The notes: generated by a model from the letters alone, not told the origin. Shown: positions 32,934 through 41,683, counted from the stretch's first letter. The stretch: DNA of 41,683 nucleotides from an alpha proteobacterium AAP38 (GCA_001296005.1 LJHR01000054.1:1-41683); one strand, 5' to 3'. Numbers and translations: made by a program.

Positions 32934-34442
32934 ATGCTGCGGTTGAAACGGATCGGCATTTCGACGGGCCGTGAGAATGTGGCCTTCCTGTCGCGGGCCT
33001 GCCCCACCTATCGCGCCGCTGCGTTCGAGGGGCAGGGCAAGGTGGAGGTGCTGGCCGGGGCCAAACGGCTGATGGCGACGCTGGATATTGTCGATGATCC
33101 GGCCATCCTGCCGCCGGACTGTCTGGGCCTGTCGGAGGAAACGTTCGACCGTTTCGGACAGCTTGACGGCAGCGAAACCCGCCTGGACCATCCCCACCCG
33201 CCGAAAAGCCGCGACGCCCTGCATGCCAAGATCGCGGGGCGCGAACTGGACGAGGCCTGTTTTCGCGCCATCATCGACGATATCGCCCATCACCGATACG
33301 CCAAGGTGGAGGTCGCGGCCTTTCTGGTGGCCTGCGGGTCCTTCATGACGACGGCAGAGACGCTGGCCCTGACCCGCGCCATGGCGGCGGCGGGGGAGGG
33401 GCTGCACTGGCCAGACGCGCCGGTCGTGGTGGACAAGCATTGTATCGGCGGCATTCCGGGCAACCGCACCTCCATGATCGTGGTGCCCATCGTGGCGGCC
33501 CATGGCCTGCCCATGCCCAAGACATCGTCGCGCGCCATCACCTCGCCCGCCGGCACCGCCGACACGATGGAGGTGCTGGCCAATGTTGAGGTCGATCTGG
33601 ACCGCATGCGGGAGATCGTGGCCGAGGCCAAGGGCTGTCTGGTCTGGGGCGGGCATGTGAAATTGTCACCCGCCGATGACGTCCTGATCTCCGTCGAACG
33701 GCCATTGAACATCGACACGCGCGAACAGATGGTCGCCTCCATCCTGTCCAAGAAGAAGGCGGCGGGGTCCACGCATCTGGTCATCGACATGCCCGTCGGC
33801 CCCAGCGCCAAGGTGCGCAGTGCCGAGGATGCGGCGCGTCTGCGCAAGCTGTTCGAATATGTGGGCGACGCCATCGGCCTGACCCTGCGTGTCACCATCA
33901 GTGACGGGTCGCAACCCGTGGGCCGGGGCATCGGCCCCGTGCTGGAGGCGCGCGATGTCATGGCCGTGCTGGAAAACCAGCCGGACGCGCCGCCCGACCT
34001 GCGCGAACGTTCCCTGGCGCTGGCGGGCCGCATCCTGGAATTCGACCCGGCCTTGCGCGGCGGTGCCGGGATGGCGCGGGCGCAGGAGTTGTTGGACAGC
34101 GGGGCGGCGCTGCGCCAGATGCACCGGATCATGGAACTGCAAGGCAAGCCGCCCCGTGTCGCCCGGCTGGGCACCCTGTCGCGGGAGGTTGTGGCCGATC
34201 ATGACGGGCGGGTCATCAGTATCGACTGCTACCGCATCGCCCGCATTGCGCGGCTGGCCGGCGCACCCTTTGATCCCGGTGCCGGTATCGACCTTCTGAA
34301 GAAGGTGGGCGATGGGGTACAGGCGGGCGAACCGCTCTACCGTATCCATGCCGAGCGCGAGGTGGAGTTCCGCTTTGCCTGCGGTCTGGCGGCGGAAGCG
34401 TCGGGATACGCCATCAACGGTAACGGGAAGGACTGCATCTGA
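32934..34442 (+). CDS. Thymidine/AMP phosphorylase family protein (archaeal AMP-phosphorylase-like)
   Basis: A 502-aa pyrimidine-nucleoside-phosphorylase-fold enzyme. The ATG at 32934 has GAGGAAA upstream. It is longer than thymidine phosphorylase (about 440 aa) because of an extra N-terminal domain of about 85 residues, as in archaeal AMP phosphorylases. Shared blocks include [40 protein letters not shown] and [17 protein letters not shown]. These suggest phosphorolysis of nucleoside monophosphates to ribose 1,5-bisphosphate and free base; plain thymidine phosphorolysis is the alternative. It overlaps by one base (TGATG) with a beta-CASP nuclease gene, linking the two functions. The ribose-bisphosphate isomerase and type III RuBisCO of the archaeal pathway are not in the window. 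Confidence 0.85.
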   Translation: MLRLKRIGISTGRENVAFLSRACPTYRAAAFEGQGKVEVLAGAKRLMATLDIVDDPAILPPDCLGLSEETFDRFGQLDGSETRLDHPHPPKSRDALHAKIAGRELDEACFRAIIDDIAHHRYAKVEVAAFLVACGSFMTTAETLALTRAMAAAGEGLHWPDAPVVVDKHCIGGIPGNRTSMIVVPIVAAHGLPMPKTSSRAITSPAGTADTMEVLANVEVDLDRMREIVAEAKGCLVWGGHVKLSPADDVLISVERPLNIDTREQMVASILSKKKAAGSTHLVIDMPVGPSAKVRSAEDAARLRKLFEYVGDAIGLTLRVTISDGSQPVGRGIGPVLEARDVMAVLENQPDAPPDLRERSLALAGRILEFDPALRGGAGMARAQELLDSGAALRQMHRIMELQGKPPRVARLGTLSREVVADHDGRVISIDCYRIARIARLAGAPFDPGAGIDLLKKVGDGVQAGEPLYRIHAEREVEFRFACGLAAEASGYAINGNGKDCI

Positions 34443-36022
34443 TGAGCATGAACCCCACCATCACCTTTCACGGGGCCGCCGGCGGTGTCACCGGCTCCTG
34501 CTTCCTGGTCCGCCATGCCGGCGGGGCGCTGCTGGTCGATTGCGGCATGTTCCAGGGGTCCAAAAGTGTGCAGGAACTGAACTACCGCGACTTTCCGTTT
34601 GATGTGACGGAACCGTCGGTTCTGCTGCTGACCCATGCCCATATCGACCATAGCGGCCTGATCCCCAAACTGTACCGGCATGGGTTTGGCGGACGGATCA
34701 TCACCACCCATGGCACCGCCGACCTTCTGACCTTCATGCTGCCCGACAGCGGCTTTATTCAGGAAAGCGAGGTGCGCCGCCTGAACCGCCGAAACCGGCA
34801 GCGCGGGGGTAAGGAGGTGGAACCGATTTATACCCAGGCCGACGCGCAACGCGTGCTGTCCCGCATCCATCCCGTGGACCGCGATGTCTGGATCGATATC
34901 GAACCGGGTGTGCGTGCCCGGTTCTGGGATGCGGGCCATATCTTGGGATCATCCTCGATCGAGTTGGAACTGCCCGGAGAGGATGGCCCCCTGCGCATCC
35001 TGTTTTCCGGCGATCTGGGTCCCGGTGACAAGCCGTTCCACCCCGATCCGCACGGGCCGCAACGGCCAGACTGGCTGGTGGTGGAATCGACATATGGCGG
35101 GCGGGACCGGCCCCTGGTGACGGCGGATGAACGGCGTGCGGTGCTGGGGGCAGAGTTGAAGGCGGCGTTGGCGCGGGGCGGGCCGGTCCTGATCCCGGCC
35201 TTTGCCGTGGAGCGCACGCAGGAACTGCTCTATGACCTGGACCGGCTGTTCGATGAGGGGGCGCTACCGCCCGTCAATGTCTTCCTGGACAGTCCGCTGG
35301 CCATCCATGTCACCCAGGTCTTCGACCGCCATCTGCCCGGCATCAACCAGGCCGGCACACCCCCACCCTTCACCCGCCGCAACCTGCACCTGACAGAGGA
35401 TGCGGAGGCCAGCAAGCGCCTGAACCGCGTCAATGGCGATGCCATCATCATCGCCGCAAGCGGCATGTGCGAGGCGGGCCGCATCCGCCACCATCTGAAG
35501 AACAATCTCTGGCGGCAATCGGCCACGCTGCTGCTGGTGGGATATCAGGCACCGGCCACCATGGGCCGTCTGTTGCAGGAAGGGGTCAAACGCGTGCGTA
35601 TCCATGGGGAGGAGGTGGAGGTCCGCGCGCAGATCCGCACGCTGGACACCTATTCCGGCCATGCCGACCGTTCCCACCTGCTGCGCTGGACGCTGGACCG
35701 GCTGCCGGTATCGGGCGGTATCTTTGTCGTGCATGGGGAGGAGCAGGAGCGCCAGACAATGAAAGGTGGGCTGACGGAGGCGGGGATCGACGGGGGCAAG
35801 GTCCATATCCCCGCCCTGGACAGCCAGTGGACCCTGACGGGCCTCGGCGCGCGGGAGGTGGAGGCCACAACGGCCCCGCGCGCCGTCACCGTGGCCAAGG
35901 ACTGGCACAATGATTACGCCGCCACCATGCTGGCCCTGTCGGAAAAGGTGCGGGGCGAGAAGGATGACGCCGCCCGCGCAGCCCTTCTGGCCAAGGTACG
36001 GGCGGCCCTAGGCATGGGGTAA
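34442..36022 (+). CDS. Beta-CASP metallo-beta-lactamase-fold RNase (exonuclease family)
   Basis: A 526-aa metal-dependent nuclease of the CPSF/RNase J-type fold. The metal site HAHIDH (H65, H67, D69, H70) is followed by FSGDLGPGD; the beta-CASP insert includes EQTQ-like VERTQELLYDL, and SGMCEAGRIRHHLKNNL and DTYSGHADRSHLL are the late motifs with metal and phosphate contacts. The C-terminal 60 residues are a less conserved tail. It should cut or trim RNA in the cytoplasm. Translation is coupled to the phosphorylase gene by a TGATG overlap. Start could be the first ATG (34442) or the third codon. The SNF2 gene follows after 68 bases. Confidence 0.88.
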   Translation: MSMNPTITFHGAAGGVTGSCFLVRHAGGALLVDCGMFQGSKSVQELNYRDFPFDVTEPSVLLLTHAHIDHSGLIPKLYRHGFGGRIITTHGTADLLTFMLPDSGFIQESEVRRLNRRNRQRGGKEVEPIYTQADAQRVLSRIHPVDRDVWIDIEPGVRARFWDAGHILGSSSIELELPGEDGPLRILFSGDLGPGDKPFHPDPHGPQRPDWLVVESTYGGRDRPLVTADERRAVLGAELKAALARGGPVLIPAFAVERTQELLYDLDRLFDEGALPPVNVFLDSPLAIHVTQVFDRHLPGINQAGTPPPFTRRNLHLTEDAEASKRLNRVNGDAIIIAASGMCEAGRIRHHLKNNLWRQSATLLLVGYQAPATMGRLLQEGVKRVRIHGEEVEVRAQIRTLDTYSGHADRSHLLRWTLDRLPVSGGIFVVHGEEQERQTMKGGLTEAGIDGGKVHIPALDSQWTLTGLGAREVEATTAPRAVTVAKDWHNDYAATMLALSEKVRGEKDDAARAALLAKVRAALGMG

Positions 36023-36090
36023 CAGGTTGCATCCCCTGCCCCGGCTGGTCCATGGTGCGCCAAGGATAAAGGGCGGGGACCACGGGCGGC

Positions 36091-39000
36091 ATGCGGGAAA
36101 AGGACCTGATCGAGCTGGCGGCGGTCGGTATCGAACAACTCGATGACCAGTACGTACAGCGGGGGGCGGCCTATTTCCGCAATGGCCGCGTGAGCGGGGT
36201 GGAGCTGGAACCCGAGCTGGAGTCCATCTACGGGCAGGTGCAGGGATCGGAGGCGGACCCCTACGATGTCTGTATCACCTTCAGCCGGAATCGTTTTGGG
36301 TACAGGCTGGAAAGCGATTGCACCTGCCCCGTCGGCCATGACTGCAAGCATGTCGCCGCCGTCCTTTACGCCGTGCGCGACCAGCAGGGGCACAAGGCAG
36401 CAGCGGGACAGCCGTCGCTTTCGCTAAAGCCCGCCATCCCACCGACCGATCAACGCAATCTGGATGCCTGGATATCCAGCCTGATCGGGCTGCGCGACGG
36501 GCCGAAAGCGTCCGGGACGGCGGCAAAGTCCGACCATGTCCGCTATCTGCTGGCCCTCTCCAGGGATGGACAGCAACCGCCCACCCTGACGCCGCATCTG
36601 TCGCGCCTGACGCAGAAGGGCGTGCCGGGCAAGGGCCGCACGCTGGCCTTCTTCGGGCTGCAATCACCCACGGCGGCGGGTGCGACGGAGGAGGACAGGC
36701 GGCTGGCCCATATGTTCGGCACCGTCATGGGGGTTGATAACAACCTGCCGGATGATGATGGATTGCTGGCCGAACTGCTGCCACGTTTCCTGGCGACGGA
36801 GCGGCTGCATTTCCTGTCGTTCGACACCCCACCCCTGCGACTGGGGCCGACACGGGCCGCCAGCATCGACTGGGCGCTGGACGCACATGGGCGGCAGGTG
36901 CCCGTGACACGGCCAAAGGGTGGGGGTGAGGCGCTGGGTCCTGCGGCGGCAGCGCTCTGGTATCTGGACACCGATCAATGGCTGCTGGGTCCGCTGGAGC
37001 TTCCCGCTGCACGACCCCTCATGCTGCAATTGCTGCGCGCGCCGCCGCTGGACCCCATGGCCGCCACGAAGGTGGCGAGGCAATTGCCGGCCCTGTTGCC
37101 GCCGACCGCCCTGGCCGGTGGTGCGGTAGCCCTGCCGCAATCGACCGCCACTGTGGCGGGTGATGACAGCCCGCCCCTGGTCCGTCTGGTCCTGGCCACC
37201 CATCAGCCCACGGTGCAGGCCAGCCGCTGGCAACCCGTGATGGAACCGACAGACCGGGCCTATCTGACCTTCGATTATGGCGGCACCATCGTGACCGACC
37301 AGAGCGGGCCGGACGAGTTCCGGCAGGTGCATGGGGCCAAGGTCACCATCCGCCAGCGCCGCCGCGATGTGGAACGGCTGGCGCGGCAGCGGCTGGCCGA
37401 TGCCAACCTGCTGCCCGCCTATGCCCTGTCGGGATCGTTCGGGGGCAAGAAGGCCCCACCCGTGCCGCCAGGCACCGCCTTCACCCTGCATGGCCCGCCC
37501 GAGGCGGCGTGGCTGACCTTCCTGGACCGGGTGGTGCCGGGCCTGCGCGCCGATGGCTGGCAGGTGGAGATCAGCCCGGATTTCCGCTGGCACCTGACCC
37601 GGATCGAGGAATGGGAAGGGGCGGTGGAGGCGGCGGGCGGCGGCTGGTTCGACCTGGATCTGGGCATCCGTATCGATGGGCGGCGCGTGCCGTTGCTGCC
37701 GCTGCTGCTGGCCGTGCTGAAACGGTTGGGCAAGAATGGCGATCCGCAAGCGCTGCTGGCCGCAGATCCTGACGCCATGCTCTATGCCCCGCTGCCCGGC
37801 GGTGGACATGTGGCCCTGCCGGTGGCGCGTGTCGCACCGCTGACAAAGGTGCTGCTGGACCTGTTCGAGGGGGCGGGCGGGCTGGACGGGGCCGGGCGCG
37901 TACGGATTGATCTGGGCCGGGCGGCCTTGCTGGACGGGATGCGCGGCATGCCCGACCTGCTGCGCCCCGGACAACGGGACAAGCTGCGCCGGCTTTTGGA
38001 ACCGGCGGCGGAGGTGGCGGAGCCGGCGGGCCTGTCCACCACGCTGCGCCCCTATCAGCGCCAGGGGCTGGGCTGGCTGCTGGCCCTGGCAGAGGCGGGG
38101 GCCGGCGGCATCCTGGCCGACGATATGGGCCTGGGCAAGACGTTGCAGGTCATCGCCTTCATCCTGGCCCTGAAACAACAGGGAAGGCTGCTGCGCCCCG
38201 CCCTGGTGGTGGCGCCGACCAGTGTGGCGCCCAACTGGCCGCGTGAGGCGGCGCGGCACGCACCGGGCCTGACGGTACATCTGCATCACGGGCCGGACCG
38301 GGCCGATGGCTGGGCGGCGGCGCAGAAGGCGGATATCGTCGTCACCTCCTACCCGCTGCTGCACCGCGACCATGATCTCCTGAAGCAGAAACCCTGGTCC
38401 GTCCTGATCCTGGACGAGGCGCAGATGGTGAAGAACCAGGCGGGCAAGCTGGCGGCGCTGGTCCGCGACCTGCCCGCCGAACACCGGCTGTGCGTCACGG
38501 GCACGCCGCTGGAGAACCATCTGGGCGAGTTGTGGACGCAGATGGATTTTGCCATGCCGGGCCTGCTATCCGACAGCCGCAGCTTCACCCGCCTGTTCCG
38601 CAGCCCCATCGAGAAGCGCGGCGACGGGGAGCGTCAGCAGCTTCTGACGGGCCGGTTGCGCCCCTTCATCCTGCGCCGGAACAAGGCGGAGGTGGCGGCC
38701 GACCTGCCACCCAAAACGGAGATCGTTGAGCGCATCACCCTGCCCGATGATCAGCGCGACCTGTATGAGACGCTGCGTCTGACCATGGATGCCAAGGTGC
38801 GCAAGGCCATTGCCGATATGGGCCTGGGCCGCTCGCATATCCTGATCCTGGAGGCGCTGCTGCGCCTGCGTCAGGCCTGCTGTGATCCCGCCCTGCTGCC
38901 CGCCACGGCACTGACCAAGGCGGTGTCCAGCGCCAAGCGTGCGCATCTGATGCAGATGCTGCCCGAACTGGTGCAGGAGGGGCGGCGCATCCTGCTATTC

Positions 39001-39456
39001 TCGCAATTCACCTCCATGCTGGACCTGATCCGCGCCGATCTGGACGCAGCAGGCCTGCGCCATGTCAGCCTGACCGGCGACACCAAGGACCGCACCACGC
39101 CCGTGGACCGGTTCCAGGCGGGCGAGGCGGATGTCTTCCTGATCAGCCTGAAGGCCGGCGGTACGGGCCTGACCCTGACCGCCGCCGACACCGTCATCCA
39201 TTACGATCCCTGGTGGAACCCCGCCGTGGAGGACCAGGCCACTGACCGCGCCCACCGCATCGGCCAGGACAAGCCCGTCTTCGTCTATCGCCTGGTCGCC
39301 GATGGCACGGTCGAAGACCGCATGCTGGACCTGCAAGCCCGCAAACGCCAGCTGGCCGAGGCATTGCACGATGGCGGCGGCGACAGTCCGGGGGCGCTGA
39401 CCGAGGATGATATCGAACGGCTGTTCGCACCGATCACGGAGCTGGCAAAGGGGTGA
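36091..39456 (+). CDS. SWIM zinc finger plus SNF2-family helicase (RapA/HepA-like)
   Basis: A 1121-aa nucleic-acid-dependent ATPase. Near the N-terminus a SWIM motif is seen as C77-x-C79-x5-C85-x-H87 (CTCPVGHDCKH). A poorly conserved middle region (about 100-640) precedes the SNF2 motor: motif I DDMGLGKTL (GLGKT from 680), motif II DEAQ at 775-778, TGTPLENHLGELW, then the C-terminal lobe with LLFSQFTSMLDLI, SLKAGGTGLTLTAADTVIH, DPWWNPAVEDQATDRAHRIG and QDKPVFVYRLV. It likely remodels DNA-bound complexes such as stalled RNA polymerase or repair intermediates. The ribosome site is weak. It may share a transcript with the RNase gene. Its stop is one base from the converging lysE stop. Confidence 0.92.
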   Translation: MREKDLIELAAVGIEQLDDQYVQRGAAYFRNGRVSGVELEPELESIYGQVQGSEADPYDVCITFSRNRFGYRLESDCTCPVGHDCKHVAAVLYAVRDQQGHKAAAGQPSLSLKPAIPPTDQRNLDAWISSLIGLRDGPKASGTAAKSDHVRYLLALSRDGQQPPTLTPHLSRLTQKGVPGKGRTLAFFGLQSPTAAGATEEDRRLAHMFGTVMGVDNNLPDDDGLLAELLPRFLATERLHFLSFDTPPLRLGPTRAASIDWALDAHGRQVPVTRPKGGGEALGPAAAALWYLDTDQWLLGPLELPAARPLMLQLLRAPPLDPMAATKVARQLPALLPPTALAGGAVALPQSTATVAGDDSPPLVRLVLATHQPTVQASRWQPVMEPTDRAYLTFDYGGTIVTDQSGPDEFRQVHGAKVTIRQRRRDVERLARQRLADANLLPAYALSGSFGGKKAPPVPPGTAFTLHGPPEAAWLTFLDRVVPGLRADGWQVEISPDFRWHLTRIEEWEGAVEAAGGGWFDLDLGIRIDGRRVPLLPLLLAVLKRLGKNGDPQALLAADPDAMLYAPLPGGGHVALPVARVAPLTKVLLDLFEGAGGLDGAGRVRIDLGRAALLDGMRGMPDLLRPGQRDKLRRLLEPAAEVAEPAGLSTTLRPYQRQGLGWLLALAEAGAGGILADDMGLGKTLQVIAFILALKQQGRLLRPALVVAPTSVAPNWPREAARHAPGLTVHLHHGPDRADGWAAAQKADIVVTSYPLLHRDHDLLKQKPWSVLILDEAQMVKNQAGKLAALVRDLPAEHRLCVTGTPLENHLGELWTQMDFAMPGLLSDSRSFTRLFRSPIEKRGDGERQQLLTGRLRPFILRRNKAEVAADLPPKTEIVERITLPDDQRDLYETLRLTMDAKVRKAIADMGLGRSHILILEALLRLRQACCDPALLPATALTKAVSSAKRAHLMQMLPELVQEGRRILLFSQFTSMLDLIRADLDAAGLRHVSLTGDTKDRTTPVDRFQAGEADVFLISLKAGGTGLTLTAADTVIHYDPWWNPAVEDQATDRAHRIGQDKPVFVYRLVADGTVEDRMLDLQARKRQLAEALHDGGGDSPGALTEDDIERLFAPITELAKG

Positions 39457-39457
39457 G

Positions 39458-40117
39458 CTACAGCAGCGCACTGCCCAGCGTATAAAGCCCCAGCGCGCCC
39501 AGGATCAGGCCGGTGCCGATATTGATCCAGTGGACGGTCCGGCCCGTGACGCGGCTGCGCAGCAGGGTGACGCCGCCGCACAGGAACATCCACCACAGCA
39601 GGGAACCAACGAAGATACCCGCGACCAGCGTGCCATCCTCCACCGGCCCCCTGGTATTGCTGAAGCCCACGACCAGCGTGCTCATCCCCAAAATGGTGAC
39701 GGGGTTGGTGGCGGTCAGGAACAGGCCGGAGAAGACCGCCGCCGGCAGATTGCCGGCCACCGGTTCAGCGGCCAGGGGCTTGGGTTCACGTGTCAGACTG
39801 TGACCCGCGACGACCAGCAGGAACAGGCCACCCACCACCTGCAGCAATGGCATATTCTGGGTGATCACATTCAAAATGGCGGTGATGCCGAAGGCGGCGA
39901 TACCGCTGAAAAACGCGTCGGCCAGGGCCGCGCCCAGGCCGGTGGCCAGACCCGTGGCCAGCCCGCGTTCCAGCGAGCGGCGGATACAGAGCAGGCCGAT
40001 GGGGCCCACCGGTGCGGCGATGATCACGCCCAGCACCACACCGCGCCAGAAAATCCCGATATCGTCCAGCAAATCCAGTACCTTCCAGCGTGAACCCGTT
40101 GGCGCGGGCGCCGACAT
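39458..40117 (-). CDS. LysE/RhtB-family amino acid exporter
   Basis: A 219-aa inner-membrane exporter with about six hydrophobic segments. The signature PVGPIGLLCIRRSLERG after segment 1 and the block GLGAALADAFFSGIAAFG are typical, as is LFLTATNPVTILGM in the middle. It should export a basic or neutral amino acid, or a homoserine-like molecule. It is divergent from an Lrp/AsnC regulator only 20 bases away, the usual LysG/LysE-like coupling. The start chosen leaves almost no room for its promoter, so a later start (for example around the valine in KVLDLL or further in) or a promoter inside the lrp gene is possible. Confidence 0.86.
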   Translation of the reverse strand: MSAPAPTGSRWKVLDLLDDIGIFWRGVVLGVIIAAPVGPIGLLCIRRSLERGLATGLATGLGAALADAFFSGIAAFGITAILNVITQNMPLLQVVGGLFLLVVAGHSLTREPKPLAAEPVAGNLPAAVFSGLFLTATNPVTILGMSTLVVGFSNTRGPVEDGTLVAGIFVGSLLWWMFLCGGVTLLRSRVTGRTVHWINIGTGLILGALGLYTLGSALL

Positions 40118-40137
40118 CCGTTTAGGATGGCGTCATC

Positions 40138-40608
40138 ATGCCCGACCGCGCCCCCTCCCCCCTCGACCTGCTTGACGATATCGGCCTGCATCTGCTGCGT
40201 GAATTGCAGCGCGATGCGCGGCTTTCCTTCGCCGATCTGGCCCGACAGGTCGGGCTGACACCCCCCGCCGTCGCCGAGCGCGTGCGCCGGATGGAAGCCA
40301 TGGGCCTGATACAGGGCTACCGGGCCGAGGTCAACCGCGCCGCCCTGGGCCTGAAACTGACCGCCTTCATCCGTCTGCGTACCCACCCTGGCCGCGACGG
40401 CGACCTGGAACGGTTCGCCGCCGAACAGCGCGAGGTTCTGGAATGCCATGAGGTGGCGGGGGAGGAAAGCTATCTGCTGAAGGTGGCGGCCACCGATGTG
40501 CAGCATCTGGACCGGCTGCTGACCACCATTTCCGGGTTTGGTGCCACCCATTCCACCATGGTCCTGACCACCAAGATAGCGTCCCGCGTGCTGGAGCCGT
40601 TTGCATGA
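40138..40608 (+). CDS. Lrp/AsnC-family transcriptional regulator
   Basis: A 156-aa regulator with an N-terminal helix-turn-helix (LQRDARLSFADLARQVGLTP and PAVAERVRRMEAMG) and a C-terminal RAM amino-acid-sensing domain (residues about 70-150, CHEVAGEESYLLKVAATD). It lies between the divergent LysE exporter and an overlapping DMT exporter (ATGA, 4 bases), so it probably controls both in response to an amino acid. AGGA occurs 13 bases before the ATG, a rather long spacing. A 15-base inverted repeat with one mismatch links its 5' coding end to that of lysE. Confidence 0.9.
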   Translation: MPDRAPSPLDLLDDIGLHLLRELQRDARLSFADLARQVGLTPPAVAERVRRMEAMGLIQGYRAEVNRAALGLKLTAFIRLRTHPGRDGDLERFAAEQREVLECHEVAGEESYLLKVAATDVQHLDRLLTTISGFGATHSTMVLTTKIASRVLEPFA

Positions 40609-41501
40609 GTAATGTTGCCGCCGCCGCCACGCCCGGTGCCATCCGCCGCGCCACCCTGGTGGGGAGCACCGCCATCCTGATGTGGTCGACGCTTGCCCTG
40701 CTGACGGCCCTGGCAGGGCCGGTGCCGCCCTTCCTGCTGGTCGCCCTGTCCTTCGGCCTGGGCGGGCTGGTCAGCCTTGGCATCATCGCGGCGACGGGCC
40801 GGCCCCTGCTGGCCGTGGTGCGGCAACCGCTGCCGGTCTGGCTGCTGGGGATCGGGGGGCTGTTCGGCTACCATTTCCTGTATTTCCTGGCCTTGCAGAC
40901 GGCACCGGCGGCGGAAGCCAACCTGATCAATTATCTCTGGCCGCTGCTGATCGTGCTGTTTGCCGGCCTGCTACCGGGGGAAAAGCTGGGCCGGGCGCAG
41001 CTGGCGGGAACGGCAGCCGGATTGGCGGGGACCCTGCTGCTGGTCACGGGCGGCAAGGGTGTGGCGATTGAGGCGGATTATCTGCCCGGATATCTGGCGG
41101 CATTGGCCGCGTCGGTGACCTGGGCCGGCTATTCGGTGCTGTCGCGCCGGTTCGGGTCGGTCCCGACGGAGATCGTGGCTTTCTTCTGTCTGGCGACAGC
41201 GTTGCTGGCCGTGCCCTGCCATCTGCTGTTTGAGCAGACGGTGTGGCCGCAGGGCGTCTGGGGCTGGTCCATTATCGCCGCCATGGGGATTGGGCCCGTT
41301 GGGCTGGCCTTCTTCGTCTGGGATCATGGGGTGAAGCGCGGGGATATCCAGACCCTGGGGGCGCTGTCCTACACCACGCCGCTGCTGTCCACCGGCCTGC
41401 TGATCGCGGCGGGACGGGCGGGGTTCACCTGGCCCGTGATCGGGGCCTGCCTGCTGATCGTCGGTGGGGCGGTGGTGGCCAGCCGGGGGTTGGGGAAGTG
41501 A
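40605..41501 (+). CDS. DMT-superfamily (EamA) exporter
   Basis: A 298-aa inner-membrane protein with about ten hydrophobic segments in two EamA repeats. The first repeat includes LMWSTLALLTAL and the second starts near LAALAASVTWAGYSVLSRRF. The block FLALQTAPAAEANLINYLWPLLIVL resembles YddG-type aromatic amino acid exporters, which together with the Lrp-type partner suggests amino acid export. It overlaps the regulator gene by 4 bases. Substrate cannot be read from sequence. Repeat R5 follows 14 bases after the stop. Confidence 0.88.
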   Translation: MSNVAAAATPGAIRRATLVGSTAILMWSTLALLTALAGPVPPFLLVALSFGLGGLVSLGIIAATGRPLLAVVRQPLPVWLLGIGGLFGYHFLYFLALQTAPAAEANLINYLWPLLIVLFAGLLPGEKLGRAQLAGTAAGLAGTLLLVTGGKGVAIEADYLPGYLAALAASVTWAGYSVLSRRFGSVPTEIVAFFCLATALLAVPCHLLFEQTVWPQGVWGWSIIAAMGIGPVGLAFFVWDHGVKRGDIQTLGALSYTTPLLSTGLLIAAGRAGFTWPVIGACLLIVGGAVVASRGLGK

Positions 41502-41514
41502 GTTTGCGGGGGGT

Positions 41515-41662
41515 GTTGCTCCCTCACCCTCCCAAACGCTGACGCGTTCGGGCCCCTCCCTCTCCCGCCAAGCGGACGAGGGGCTTAAATTTCACCCCTC
41601 GCCCAAGAACGTGGGAGAGGGAGGGGCCCAAGCCGGAGGGCTTGGGAGGGTGAGGGAACCAC
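41515..41662. repeat. Nested palindromic repeat R5
   Basis: A full-length copy with TCCCTCACCCTCCCA arms at the right edge of the window, 27 kb from R4. The left mini-hairpin is AACGCTGACGCGTT and the right AAGCCGGAGGGCTT; inner arms CCCTCCCTCTCCCG and GGGAGAGGGAGGG are kept. Its presence far from the xylose genes shows that the family is dispersed and not specific to them. Confidence 0.84.
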
Positions 41663-41683
41663 GAACACAATATTCCCCCCCCC

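Noticed and set aside
36664-38520. A 618-codon minus-strand frame inside the SNF2 gene
   Set aside because: Shadow of the SNF2 reading frame, with biased Gln/Arg/His composition and no motifs.
689-41662. R1-R5 as a CRISPR array or insertion sequences
   Set aside because: The copies are kilobases apart rather than regularly spaced, have no spacers or cas genes, and encode no transposase.

Overview
The window is GC-rich, densely packed alphaproteobacterial DNA. Protein similarity as I recognise it suggests a Rhodospirillales-type bacterium (Azospirillaceae/Niveispirillum-like) with a Caulobacter-like route for xylose. No rRNA, tRNA, CRISPR array or transposase was seen.

Region 1 (1-15358) is a xylan/xylose utilisation island. 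A partial GntR regulator is divergent from a secreted alpha-glucuronidase (aguA) and a secreted carbohydrate O-acetylesterase. These are followed by a Tat-exported GH3 glycosidase and an operon for oxidative (Weimberg-type) xylose catabolism: xylX (FAH-fold 2-keto-3-deoxyxylonate dehydratase), xylB (SDR xylose dehydrogenase), xylC (SMP-30 lactonase) and xylD (IlvD/Edd xylonate dehydratase). A sugar-porter MFS protein and a LacI-family regulator complete it. LacI-type operators of the form TGnTAnCGnTAnCA lie before aguA, the GH3 gene and xylX, two of them inside recognisable promoters, so the LacI protein probably controls the three units together. The last pathway enzyme (alpha-ketoglutarate semialdehyde dehydrogenase), xylanases and a TonB receptor are not in the window.

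Region 2 (15366-20276, minus strand) is signalling: a lipoprotein-type ABC solute-binding protein without a transporter, 10 bp ahead of a membrane PAS/degenerate-GGDEF/EAL phosphodiesterase, then a soluble globin-coupled chemoreceptor. Region 3 (20545-24276) is a TetR-HlyD-ATPase-permease export operon with 4-bp start/stop overlaps and a perfect palindromic operator. Region 4 (24273-29170) is a LysR regulator divergent from dabB-dabA, an energy-coupled inorganic-carbon accumulation pair. Region 5 (29171-32603) holds a hairpin-rich spacer and a large propeller-Y_Y_Y-GGDEF diguanylate cyclase.

Region 6 (32934-39456) couples an archaeal-AMP-phosphorylase-like protein to a beta-CASP RNase and then a SWIM-SNF2 helicase. 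Region 7 (39458-41501) has a LysE exporter divergent from an Lrp/AsnC regulator that overlaps a DMT exporter. Five copies of a roughly 100-150 bp nested palindromic repeat sit between genes, four in the xylose island and one at the right edge. The most interesting items are that repeat family, the shared LacI operators, the spacer with eight hairpins after dabA, the solute-binding-protein/c-di-GMP pair, and the RNase/nucleotide-phosphorylase pair.
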